Positions 1 through 6,475 of a DNA stretch of 6,475 nt are shown here, one piece after another. Within the stretch, counting starts at the first letter, position 1, and every line of letters begins with the position of its first letter. The notes beneath the pieces were generated by a model. The model was not told the DNA's origin, did not search any database, and saw only the letters and a program-made list of their open reading frames with translations. The DNA is from Bacteroidota bacterium (GTDB taxonomy: Bacteria; Bacteroidota; Bacteroidia; Cytophagales; Cyclobacteriaceae), in the NCBI GenBank assembly GCA_023417955.1, contig JAEZDW010000345.1, positions 1-6,475 on the forward strand. The letters run 5' to 3'. Made by a program: the position numbers and the translations under genes.

Positions 1-644
1 ATCAAACGCGACGCCAACCAGACGATACCCGGAATTCCAGATACCAGAAGCTTGCGAACAAGATTTTTGTCGGGCACAAAGAAAAAATACAACAGGGGAA
101 GAATAAGCAACGTTTCACGTGTCAGCGCGCCGATGATCGAAAAGAACACAAAGTACAGCACCTGATTTCTGGCAAGAAATGTCAAGGCGAGAAACAGGAT
201 TGTGTACGCGAGCGTGTCCTCCCGTGTGTGCACCGGAAGGGAAAACGCCATCAGCATTGGAGGAAGACACAGGAAGATAACGCAGCCGGCAAGGCTAAAA
301 GGCGCGCTGAAGTTTAATGTCCGGAGTAAAATAAACAGCGATACAACACTCGTAACGTAAAACAGCGCGCTCCAGAATCGAAACGTTACAAAAAATGTTC
401 GGCTGTTATCTCCGTCGGAGATTACTTTATATGAAGATTTTACAATTGTAGGAAAGAGCAACCGGTAACGGAATGGTGCCTCGTCTGCAAGCCGGTATTG
501 ATACAATGAGTCCGGCGGACTTTTCAATTCACCGCCAAGCCCTGCTTCAGAACGCAGGTAACCCTGGAAGAAATGGATCGAGCCGAAGAACGCACCCAGT
601 GCAAGCAAAGCTGCTATGATTCCGGATTTCCACTGATTCTCCAT
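1..644 (-). CDS. Polytopic membrane protein, possibly GT-C-like, 3' end cut by window edge
   Basis: An open frame runs from the ATG at 644 to the left edge without a stop, giving 214 residues. It begins MENQWKSGIIAALLALGAFF, a first membrane helix (about 7-24). A polar loop with PFRYRLLFPTIV (57-68) follows, then hydrophobic helices at about 93-109, 115-136, 143-158, 162-173, 177-190 and 199-213. The motifs HTREDTLAYT (139-148) and LTRETLLILPLLYF (174-187) recall polytopic membrane proteins of sugar-polymer loci that are often grouped loosely with GT-C glycosyltransferases, which use polyprenyl-phosphate sugars on the periplasmic side. That link is tentative: no single diagnostic GT-C motif is certain, and the C-terminal part is missing. 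The ATG is one base after the acyltransferase stop (TAACATG), which strongly supports this start and cotranslation. It is very likely a real gene; the function call is weak. Confidence 0.82.
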   Translation of the reverse strand, partial: MENQWKSGIIAALLALGAFFGSIHFFQGYLRSEAGLGGELKSPPDSLYQYRLADEAPFRYRLLFPTIVKSSYKVISDGDNSRTFFVTFRFWSALFYVTSVVSLFILLRTLNFSAPFSLAGCVIFLCLPPMLMAFSLPVHTREDTLAYTILFLALTFLARNQVLYFVFFSIIGALTRETLLILPLLYFFFVPDKNLVRKLLVSGIPGIVWLASRL

Positions 645-645
645 G

Positions 646-1707
646 TTAGCTGCCAATAAAATATCTGCTTCGGTCCTTGAACACCAGCCGTACCAATTTA
701 ACCAGTCCGACGGTAATAAGGACAACCGCGATAAAATAAAGCGTAAACGTAAAGATATTTGGAGGGGAAATTCTGAAATAGCCTTTTAGGTCAAGCAGAC
801 GAAATACCTGGATAACGTAGAGGTGCACATAGTAGATGCCGAAACTATAGTTCCCCATAAGTTTGAGTACAGGGAATTTTCGCTCGGGCCAATGATAAAA
901 AAAGAGCAGTGCCATAATGGCAAAGATGTGCATCTTCAGTTTGTTCCAGTTAAAGCGATAAATAGTGTACTGCACGTCGCGCAGTCCGATTGTCTCGCTG
1001 AATGGTAGGATTTCAAGGAACTCAAAAATGGTCAGCAAAAGGAACAGTGAACCGAGAATGAGAAGGAACATCTTTGCCCGCTCAAAGAGAAACTCTTTTA
1101 TCCTGTACGTCCAGATTCCAAAGAAGTAGACGGGCAGAAAGTATTCGAGCGAAAGCGCAATGTTCGCATAGTAACCAAATCGAAACGTGAAGAGTCCCAG
1201 GAACGTAAGAACCGGGACGATGTAAAGGAATGCCTGTGTTTTTGCAAACCGGAGAATAAGGGGGGCTGCAAAATAGATGATGGTGATCATCGGGATAAAC
1301 CAGAACACGCCCATGTGGCGCCCTGTCACCAGCATGTAGCCAATCTTTTCGGGAATGGACATGTCGATGAAGGCGTGGTTAATCCACCAGTGTTCTCCCA
1401 GTTTATCGAACAGGAACTTGTCGAGAATCGCGGGTACCGACACCACCAGATAAGGAAGTATCACGTACATGAACTTCTTCTTCAGGTAGTCGCCATAGCT
1501 GAAACGGTCCTTGTTCAGGTGATAGAAAAGGAATCCGGCGATGAAAACAAAAAGAACGGTGCCGTTATTGAAAAGGATGATGAGTGCCTTTCGCTGGATC
1601 ACTCTGTCTTCCCACAACAACGTCACGCAAGCATGCAGGCCGACTATAAAAAGGATAGCAAGCCCCCGGAAGTAGTGGATGTAGTTAAGAAACTCTCGTT
1701 TTTGCAT
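646..1707 (-). CDS. Acyltransferase-3 family membrane protein, probable glycan O-acyltransferase
   Basis: Integral membrane protein of 353 residues of the acyltransferase-3 family (Pfam PF01757), which transfers acyl groups, most often acetyl, to surface glycans or similar acceptors. It opens with YIHYFRGLAILFIVGLHA (9-26): Arg14 and His25 are ten residues apart, the R-X10-H motif linked to catalysis in this family. Further family landmarks are GTVLFVFIAGFLF (49-61, matching the usual F-x-x-I-S-G-F-L block), basic YLKKKFMYVILPYL (74-87), FWFIPMITIIYFAAPLI (135-151) and MGNYSFGIYYVHL (284-296). About ten hydrophobic helices are visible and no SGNH domain is fused. The length is normal for the family. 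The ATG at 1707 follows a 59-base gap after the TolC-like gene, the longest gap in the operon, and an in-frame TGA at 1714-1716 rules out a longer start. Its TAA lies one base before the next ATG. It probably acylates the repeat unit built by the neighbours. Confidence 0.93.
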   Translation of the reverse strand: MQKREFLNYIHYFRGLAILFIVGLHACVTLLWEDRVIQRKALIILFNNGTVLFVFIAGFLFYHLNKDRFSYGDYLKKKFMYVILPYLVVSVPAILDKFLFDKLGEHWWINHAFIDMSIPEKIGYMLVTGRHMGVFWFIPMITIIYFAAPLILRFAKTQAFLYIVPVLTFLGLFTFRFGYYANIALSLEYFLPVYFFGIWTYRIKEFLFERAKMFLLILGSLFLLLTIFEFLEILPFSETIGLRDVQYTIYRFNWNKLKMHIFAIMALLFFYHWPERKFPVLKLMGNYSFGIYYVHLYVIQVFRLLDLKGYFRISPPNIFTFTLYFIAVVLITVGLVKLVRLVFKDRSRYFIGS

Positions 1708-1766
1708 GAAAACTCAAGCAACGGGGTGGGCGTCGTCATAAGAAATAACCATCTGAGCGGATCGTA

Positions 1767-2462
1767 TTATCTTACGTCTTCGAGGTTCATCCCTATCAGC
1801 TTCTCCAGGTCAAGCTTGGTGTTCTTGTAATCTGTTTCCGCAGTAAGGAGGACAATCGAAGAGCGGTTATAATTCGCCTGGCTTGCAGAGTAGCTTTCAA
1901 ACGTCGTTTCTCCATTCTTGAATTTTTGTTCCAGGAGCTTGTGTGCGTTTTCAATATCGGAGAAAACCTGCGCCTGGATCTTGTATATTTTTTCTTTCAG
2001 GATATAGTCGTTGTACGTCTTCATCACCACGTTACGGATTTCGAGCTTCTGGGCATCGAGGTTGGACTCTGCTATGGCGAGTGATTGGCGGTCCATTTTA
2101 GTAGTCATTGGAATCGTCACAAACATTCCCAGAGACAAGGCTGCGCGGAAGTTATACTTCGGATAGAAGTTAGCGCGGTCGGCCTGCATTTGGTTTTGTG
2201 CATTCAGGTTGAATTCATTCAAGTTTCCCTGCATTGAAATGATGTCGAGCCATTGCCCCGCATTTCTTTTTACCTGGTACTCATTGCGTTTTATTTCCCG
2301 CCGCAGAATCTCATTCACCGGATTATTTTTCCAGGCTAACTGTACAAGCTTCTCTGCAAAATCGGGATTCTGGACGTGATCGGGCAGAATGATCTTGTTA
2401 TAATCGATACTCTGACCGTACACGTGTGCAGTCACGAATAGCAAAAAGATTACTTTTTTCAT
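1767..2462 (-). CDS. Half-length TolC/OEP-family outer membrane export protein
   Basis: Secreted protein of 231 residues resembling one repeat of the outer membrane efflux (OEP/TolC) domain. MKKVIFLLFVTAHVYG is a short signal peptide, probably cut before Gln17. A first helix (about 32-70) is followed by a segment with two possible beta strands (about 74-84 and 103-117, including FRAALSLGMFVTIPM), then a long helical region (about 122-224) with the OEP-like stretch LLEQKFKNGETTFESYSASQ (176-195) and the closing LDLEKLIGMNLED. Classical TolC proteins carry two such helix-strand-strand-helix repeats in over 400 residues; only one is present here, and the frame ends cleanly with TAA, so it does not look like a frameshifted gene. 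The start at 2462 was chosen because the signal peptide begins there, 7 bases after the Wzy-like stop. The same frame extends upstream to an ATG at 2567, but that would overlap the Wzy-like gene by about 100 bases and bury the signal peptide. A role in exporting the polysaccharide is inferred from context. Confidence 0.88.
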   Translation of the reverse strand: MKKVIFLLFVTAHVYGQSIDYNKIILPDHVQNPDFAEKLVQLAWKNNPVNEILRREIKRNEYQVKRNAGQWLDIISMQGNLNEFNLNAQNQMQADRANFYPKYNFRAALSLGMFVTIPMTTKMDRQSLAIAESNLDAQKLEIRNVVMKTYNDYILKEKIYKIQAQVFSDIENAHKLLEQKFKNGETTFESYSASQANYNRSSIVLLTAETDYKNTKLDLEKLIGMNLEDVR

Positions 2463-2469
2463 AGGTGTG

Positions 2470-3903
2470 TTAAGATTGTTTAAGGCTTTTATCGTATGTC
2501 GGCAGAAGCATAACGGCCGCATAAGTTGCAATAATAACGATATATGCAGGTTTTTGAAACATTGCATCTTGAGTAAAATGTGCTACGGAGAGGGCGAAAA
2601 ACGGAACAACCAAAGCAAGATTGTACGTTCGGATGATCGGGTCGCGGATCGAAAAGTGATTATTAATCCCTTTCAGAACAACCACGAAGAAAAATGCGAG
2701 ACCAATGGTGAGGCCGACCCAACCCAACTCAAGTGCCGTAAGGAGGTATCCGCTATCGGGGTCCCAGCCCTGGGCCAGGGTATGACCCGGTGAATATTTA
2801 AGACCGTTTTGACCAGTTGTGTTCAACCCACCTCCAAAGGGGTGTGTTTGGACATAACTTTGCAACCCGATTCGCTTTACGTCACGCACGTTCATTGACG
2901 CGTCGTCTTTGGCCTGGAAGGTGGACCGGAGTCGGTTTATTGTTCCACCATAAAACGGCCCGAAAAGGAGCACCATGAGGCCTGCTCCGCCCAGAACCAA
3001 TAAGAGCAGGGTCTTGCGGCTTTTTAGCGTGATCACGGCATAAAACGCCAACCCTACGACCACCATCGCCGTTGCTGTTCGGGTCCCTGAGTAGGTCATT
3101 GCAATGAGCATCACGAACATCGCAAAACCGAAAACAATCCTTTTCAGCGCCGAAAACGGCCCGAGCATCATCACGAAGCACGACAGACCTGTAAAGGCCA
3201 TAAACAACCCATAAGCAGAGGGATCCGAAAGGAACGAGAACTTCCGCATATGGCCCCAGATCAGGTAAAGACTCAGCCTGGAGGGGTTGGAATATATCCA
3301 GTATGATTCCCGCGCGTTGAGGCCGAATACTTCCTGCCAGATTCCATAAAGTCCTACCAAAAGGCCTAGAATCAGCCACAGGTGCGTGAACCGCTTAAGT
3401 TCGTCGAAAGACTGGAAAAGGTGGTAGAAGGCGAAAAACAGCAGGAACGCTGTATTCGCGCGAAACGCCACGAGCCAGCCCGTGAATGATGTCGCATGGG
3501 GGTTAAATACCTGCAGAAGCTGGTAAACCACAATTACCGTAAACAGGTAAGTGATCCATGACCGAAGATGCGACCAGTTGACCTTTTCCCTGCCTGAAAA
3601 AAGCATGATGATAAATACCATCCCGGAAACGGCGTCAACCACGATTCCAAAGGGAATGTTGGTTCCGGCCATCCTGTTGATGTAGGCCATGAATACCGAG
3701 AGAACAAAAATGAAGTAGATGCCGAGTTTGTACTCCTTAAGCATGAGCCCAAGGCCCAGAATTCCTCCCACGCCTACCACTGCAATGGGTGCGACAAGCA
3801 TGCCCTGGGTGACAATCAAATGGGTGATCACCAGCGACCCGGCCAGCAGACAAATAACGAGCAGGACGGTTGGATAAACTGTTTTGATCTTCTCCAGATA
3901 CAT
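2470..3903 (-). CDS. O-antigen polymerase/ligase-like membrane protein (Wzy/WaaL family)
   Basis: Polytopic inner-membrane protein of 477 residues predicted to polymerise, or ligate, lipid-linked glycan units on the periplasmic side. It has around a dozen hydrophobic helices, starting at about 11-31, 36-55 and 60-74. Family signatures are FSFLSDPSAYGLFMAF (222-237), YSGTRTATAMVVVGLA (271-286), then a long periplasmic-type loop from about 316 to 385. That loop contains RDVKRIGLQSYVQTHPFGGG (340-359) and ends PDSGYLLTALELGWVGL (382-398), the arrangement typical of the Wzy_C/O-antigen ligase domain, where arginines and histidine of the loop are thought to act in glycan transfer. The ATG at 3903 is preceded by GCAGGTAG, one of the few Shine-Dalgarno-like sequences in the window. 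The previous stop is 8 bases away and the next start is 7 bases after its own stop. Polymerase and ligase cannot be separated by sequence alone; the flippase and glycosyltransferase context favours a Wzy polymerase. Confidence 0.9.
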   Translation of the reverse strand: MYLEKIKTVYPTVLLVICLLAGSLVITHLIVTQGMLVAPIAVVGVGGILGLGLMLKEYKLGIYFIFVLSVFMAYINRMAGTNIPFGIVVDAVSGMVFIIMLFSGREKVNWSHLRSWITYLFTVIVVYQLLQVFNPHATSFTGWLVAFRANTAFLLFFAFYHLFQSFDELKRFTHLWLILGLLVGLYGIWQEVFGLNARESYWIYSNPSRLSLYLIWGHMRKFSFLSDPSAYGLFMAFTGLSCFVMMLGPFSALKRIVFGFAMFVMLIAMTYSGTRTATAMVVVGLAFYAVITLKSRKTLLLLVLGGAGLMVLLFGPFYGGTINRLRSTFQAKDDASMNVRDVKRIGLQSYVQTHPFGGGLNTTGQNGLKYSPGHTLAQGWDPDSGYLLTALELGWVGLTIGLAFFFVVVLKGINNHFSIRDPIIRTYNLALVVPFFALSVAHFTQDAMFQKPAYIVIIATYAAVMLLPTYDKSLKQS

Positions 3904-3911
3904 CTACCTGC

Positions 3912-4043
3912 TTAGTTAAGGAAAAGAATCTTCATGAAAATAACGGCATAGACTCCCAGTACGAACAAGATCGACATGACCTTGATCAAAACCAGATCGG
4001 TTAACGGCTTAAAGTCCTCAGGTTCGTTGTGTTGCTCTTCCAT
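3912..4043 (-). CDS. Small single-span membrane protein, 43 aa, function unknown
   Basis: A 43-residue reading frame fills the gap between the glycosyltransferase and the Wzy-like gene. It starts MEEQHNEPEDFKPLTDL and ends KILFLN followed by TAA. The first 16 residues are polar and acidic. Residues 17-42 form one hydrophobic helix of transmembrane length, interrupted only by Lys21 and Lys38. The ATG at 4043 is the first possible start, because an in-frame TGA lies two codons upstream (4047-4049). It overlaps the glycosyltransferase end by 26 bases in another frame, and its stop is 8 bases before the next ATG, the spacing expected of a true cistron in this compact operon. GGTGA just upstream could act as a weak ribosome site. 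I recognise no family. A helper or stabiliser of a neighbouring membrane protein is a guess from position only. A coding role is likely because without it this would be the operon's largest gap, and the frame encodes a clean polar-head, hydrophobic-tail pattern. Confidence 0.72.
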   Translation of the reverse strand: MEEQHNEPEDFKPLTDLVLIKVMSILFVLGVYAVIFMKILFLN

Positions 4044-5274
4044 CGTTCACCAGATTTTCCGCGATAATCTCTACCAATTGTTTTGCCCGAGCCTCCCAAT
4101 TGTTGCCGGCAGCGTACTGAACGCGTCGTTCTGCCTGTTCCGGGGAATCGTCGGCTATGGCTTTGCCAATTGCGGCGATGAAGGCCTCATGATCGTCAGA
4201 AACACGGGCCACCTCCCCAAAATTAGCGATATCCTCGGAAAAATTCGTCGTTACGACCGGTTTACCTCCGGACAGGTACTCATTTATTTTGAGCGGATAG
4301 ATGCTCCTCGTCAGCGGAATACAAAGAAATGGGATGATGCAGCAATGGCTGTAAGCGACGTAACGGGGTAGTTCGGCCAGCGGCTTCGTGCCTGTGAAGA
4401 TAACATTGGTCAGTTTGTCGAGGCCGTATTTCGTCCAGCCGTCATTGCTTCGCGGCCCGACCATGACCAGATATTTATCACTATGGTGGAGCGCTACCTT
4501 TCTCAGGAGCTCGTAATCGATCCTGTGGCAGATATTTCCCATGTAGAGAATCACCTTAGTATCAGGCGTAATCGCGTTCAACTCCTCCGGTTTTGTCGGC
4601 GATCCGTTGTACGCCTGCTGAAAAAGGGCCACATTGGCGGCGTTAGGATGATAATAAACCCGTGCTGAATCCTGCTCTTTCAGGCGCTTAAGTTCCATCG
4701 AAGTCACGAGCGTCAAATCCGCCTTCCTTACGGCTTCGCTTTCGAGACGTGTGCCGTGTTTTGAGATGTACTCCGACTTGCTGATATCATCCACGCAATG
4801 GTAAATGTTGAGCAGCGGACGAAAATCGGCAGGGAAGTTTCGCGCAAAAATGGGATTGAAAGAATTGATGAAAACGAATTTCTTTATTGCGTGTACCCGT
4901 ATCGTTTCGGTGAGTGCTGCGAAAAGAATCCGGTCATTTCGCTTCGACATCATATCGTAAAGCGAGCCCGCCGACATCCAGTTTATAGGAAGCGTAAGAC
5001 GTGGTGTAACCGCGATCAGGTTTTTGTTACCCGGGATCGGATTAGTAAAGATATCGCGACCGTGAAGCAGTGCCTCCTTACGGCGCTGAATTTGCTGCGT
5101 ATTCCTTCGCGTCAGATAATCCTTGAACGTAAAAGGATTGTCGACATAAAAAACGCGGGTATAAGACGACAGCTCCTGCGCCAGCGACCAGGCCGTTGAT
5201 GAGTACTGGCCATCCCACCGGGGTAGTGCCAGCATAATGATGTCATAATCCACTTTCGCCACTGTATCCATCAT
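4018..5274 (-). CDS. GT4-type glycosyltransferase (GT-B fold)
   Basis: Predicted cytoplasmic glycosyltransferase of 418 residues that transfers a sugar from a nucleotide donor to a growing lipid-linked glycan. The N-terminal acceptor domain begins DIIMLALPRWDGQYSS (about 11-26), followed by VFYVDNPF (41-48). YHCVDDIS (158-165) and YHPNAANVALF (208-218) are near the domain boundary and resemble the HCVD and N-G-V-D-x-x-x-F type motifs of GT4 enzymes. The C-terminal donor-binding domain starts VILYMGNI (241-248), with a Rossmann-type VGPRS turn (272-276) and the nucleotide-sugar site YPLKINEYLSGGKPVV (326-341). Glu332 matches the second Glu of the EX7E motif, while the first position is Ser324. 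No signal peptide or membrane span is seen. The start is the first of two adjacent ATGs; it overlaps the flippase stop (ATGA), and starting at the second would change only one residue. Donor and acceptor are unknown. The gene end overlaps a small downstream reading frame by 26 bases. Confidence 0.93.
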   Translation of the reverse strand: MMDTVAKVDYDIIMLALPRWDGQYSSTAWSLAQELSSYTRVFYVDNPFTFKDYLTRRNTQQIQRRKEALLHGRDIFTNPIPGNKNLIAVTPRLTLPINWMSAGSLYDMMSKRNDRILFAALTETIRVHAIKKFVFINSFNPIFARNFPADFRPLLNIYHCVDDISKSEYISKHGTRLESEAVRKADLTLVTSMELKRLKEQDSARVYYHPNAANVALFQQAYNGSPTKPEELNAITPDTKVILYMGNICHRIDYELLRKVALHHSDKYLVMVGPRSNDGWTKYGLDKLTNVIFTGTKPLAELPRYVAYSHCCIIPFLCIPLTRSIYPLKINEYLSGGKPVVTTNFSEDIANFGEVARVSDDHEAFIAAIGKAIADDSPEQAERRVQYAAGNNWEARAKQLVEIIAENLVNDGRATQRT

Positions 5275-6475
5275 GCTCTTTTAAGAATTTTTTGTCTGAA
5301 TACCTCATAACCCATGCGGTACCAGCTGAATATTGCCGGTATTACTTTCAGCGTGTTTATGCCGTACATACGATGAAGGATAATCTGGTTAAGCACAAAA
5401 ATAACTATGTATGAAGCGAGTGTGCCGTAGGCGGCACCGAGTGCACCAAAGGATCCAATGAGGAAATAGTTGAACACAACGTTGAGCACACACATCATGA
5501 GCAGCAAATAAAAATTCAGATGCGGGTGTTTCAGTGCGTCCATCAAGGTACCAAACTGGCGATTGAAGGGAATGATCAACGTAAAAAAAAGCGTTACTCT
5601 GAGGATGGGCGCTGCTTCCAGATACTGGCTGGTGAATATCAGGCTGATCACCTCATCGGAAAACACATATAACGGTATAACTACCGGAAACATCATCGCC
5701 AGGATGACGCTGACGGACTTAATATAGATATCCTGCACACCCTTTACGCCGCCATCCTCCATGCGCTTATTAACCTGTGGAAAAACCATGCTGGCCACGG
5801 CCAGCGTCGGAACCTCAATAAGATTTGAAATGCGGAGCGCCGGGTTATAGGAGGCGACGCCTTCTGCCGAAATCATCCGGCCAATCATCCACGAATCCGT
5901 ATTCTTGATTACCATCGAGCTGATCGTAGTACCGAGCGTGAACTTTCCGAAAGAAGACAACGTACCGACTGCCTTACGGTCCAATCGCGGATAGAAGAGG
6001 CGGGTGCCTCTGACAAATAAATATCCGATTGGTATCGAAAAGATGGTAGACAACAGCTGAACAATAGTTATGTCAAGCAATGTCGGTGCGACGCCCGAGT
6101 GGAAGTATTCCACCTGAACGAACTTCACGAAAATGTAAATCCCGGTTGGGGCGAGGCGCGCGAAATTCCCAATAAAGATAGCCCTGAAATCCAGCGCGAT
6201 TTGTTGAAGATATTCAAACTGCAGGCAGGGGATGAGAGCGATGCCGCGCAGGATATAAATATAAAAAAGCACGTCCAGTTCCGGCGCTTCCCAGAAGCGT
6301 GTAAGAGGCACTGCGCTAACGTAGAGGATAAGTGACGTTCCCGCTACCAGGATTGAATGCAAAACCCACGAGGCATTTATGATACGGCCCCGCTCCTCTT
6401 CCGTTTTTGCGCTTACCATGTGGGTGATCATTGGATTCCGGACGAATCCGTTCCGAAGGAGTTCCAGTATTGTGG
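5271..6475 (-). CDS. Wzx-type polysaccharide flippase (MOP superfamily), 5' end cut by window edge
   Basis: Predicted inner-membrane flippase that moves undecaprenyl-linked oligosaccharide units to the periplasmic face. The reading frame stays open to the right edge: 14 codons lie upstream of the ATG at 6431 and read TILELLRNGFVRNP, a typical early segment of this family, so 6431 is an internal methionine and the true start is outside the window. About 400 residues are visible. Most of the usual MOP-superfamily span is present, with perhaps several tens of N-terminal residues missing. In visible numbering, conserved-looking blocks are FGKFTLG (175-181), KNTDSWMIGRM (190-200), the VISLIFTSQY loop (275-284) and a glycine/alanine-rich helix (338-357). 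Many hydrophobic helices alternate with short basic loops, and the C-terminus is basic (QKILKRA). The stop overlaps the next gene's start as ATGA, which suggests translational coupling. The family assignment is firm; the transported glycan cannot be read from sequence. Confidence 0.93.
   Translation of the reverse strand, partial: TILELLRNGFVRNPMITHMVSAKTEEERGRIINASWVLHSILVAGTSLILYVSAVPLTRFWEAPELDVLFYIYILRGIALIPCLQFEYLQQIALDFRAIFIGNFARLAPTGIYIFVKFVQVEYFHSGVAPTLLDITIVQLLSTIFSIPIGYLFVRGTRLFYPRLDRKAVGTLSSFGKFTLGTTISSMVIKNTDSWMIGRMISAEGVASYNPALRISNLIEVPTLAVASMVFPQVNKRMEDGGVKGVQDIYIKSVSVILAMMFPVVIPLYVFSDEVISLIFTSQYLEAAPILRVTLFFTLIIPFNRQFGTLMDALKHPHLNFYLLLMMCVLNVVFNYFLIGSFGALGAAYGTLASYIVIFVLNQIILHRMYGINTLKVIPAIFSWYRMGYEVFRQKILKRA

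Noticed and set aside
1708..1766. Possible promoter or terminator in the 59-base gap before the acyltransferase
   Set aside because: No stable hairpin with a T-run and no clear Bacteroidota -33 TTTG / -7 TAnnTTTG pair was found.
1315..1830. Plus-strand open frame of 171 codons
   Set aside because: It lies antisense across the start of the acyltransferase and the end of the TolC-like gene, has no domain-like pattern, and the minus-strand genes carry clear family motifs and tight operon spacing.
2463..2567. Upstream in-frame extension of the TolC-like gene to an ATG at 2567
   Set aside because: It would overlap the Wzy-like gene by about 100 bases and place 35 residues before a good signal peptide that begins at the ATG at 2462, 7 bases after the Wzy-like stop.
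2882..3379. Minus-strand open frame of 165 codons in another frame of the Wzy-like gene
   Set aside because: It is fully inside the Wzy-like gene, whose membrane helices and family motifs are intact across this stretch. Its arginine- and proline-rich translation looks like a frame shadow.
3976..4371. Plus-strand open frame of 131 codons
   Set aside because: Antisense to the glycosyltransferase C-terminal domain and the microprotein; no recognisable domain and no neighbours on that strand.
4798..5199. Plus-strand open frame of 133 codons
   Set aside because: Antisense to the conserved N-terminal half of the glycosyltransferase, with a basic, low-structure translation typical of a shadow frame.
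5271..6475. Signs of a mobile element or broken gene at the window edge
   Set aside because: The flippase frame is intact, with no transposase motifs, terminal repeats or frameshift; the truncation comes only from the window boundary.

Overview
All genes that can be supported lie on the minus strand, packed nearly end to end, so they read as one polysaccharide-assembly operon transcribed from the right edge (6475) towards the left edge (1). There are seven coding regions. The first and last run off the window. The organism is probably a member of the Bacteroidota, perhaps Cytophagales. This is an inference from weak or absent Shine-Dalgarno sequences at nearly every start, a base composition near the middle of the range, and a short TolC-like export protein inside a polysaccharide locus. 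No marker gene fixes the taxonomy.

In transcription order the operon holds: (1) a Wzx-type lipid-linked oligosaccharide flippase, missing its N-terminus (5271-6475); (2) a GT4-type GT-B glycosyltransferase (4018-5274), joined to the flippase by an ATGA stop/start overlap; (3) a 43-residue single-span membrane microprotein (3912-4043), overlapping the glycosyltransferase end by 26 bases; (4) an O-antigen polymerase/ligase-like Wzy/WaaL protein (2470-3903); (5) a secreted, half-length TolC/OEP-family protein (1767-2462); (6) an acyltransferase-3 family integral membrane protein (646-1707); (7) the N-terminal 214 residues of a polytopic membrane protein with a GT-C-like look (1-644).

The parts fit a Wzx/Wzy-dependent pathway. 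A cytoplasmic glycosyltransferase adds a sugar to a lipid-linked repeat unit, the flippase moves the unit across the inner membrane, the Wzy-like protein polymerises or ligates it, and the acyltransferase probably decorates it with acetyl or another acyl group. The TolC-like protein may take part in passage through the outer membrane or periplasm. The last membrane protein may add a further sugar from a lipid donor, but that is weakly supported. No Wza, Wzc/Wzz or initiating sugar-phosphate transferase is visible here.

The largest gap between genes is 59 bases (1708-1766), so there is no long non-coding stretch. I found no tRNA, rRNA, CRISPR array, insertion sequence, convincing terminator or promoter. 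The most notable items are the 43-residue microprotein and the single-repeat TolC-like protein.
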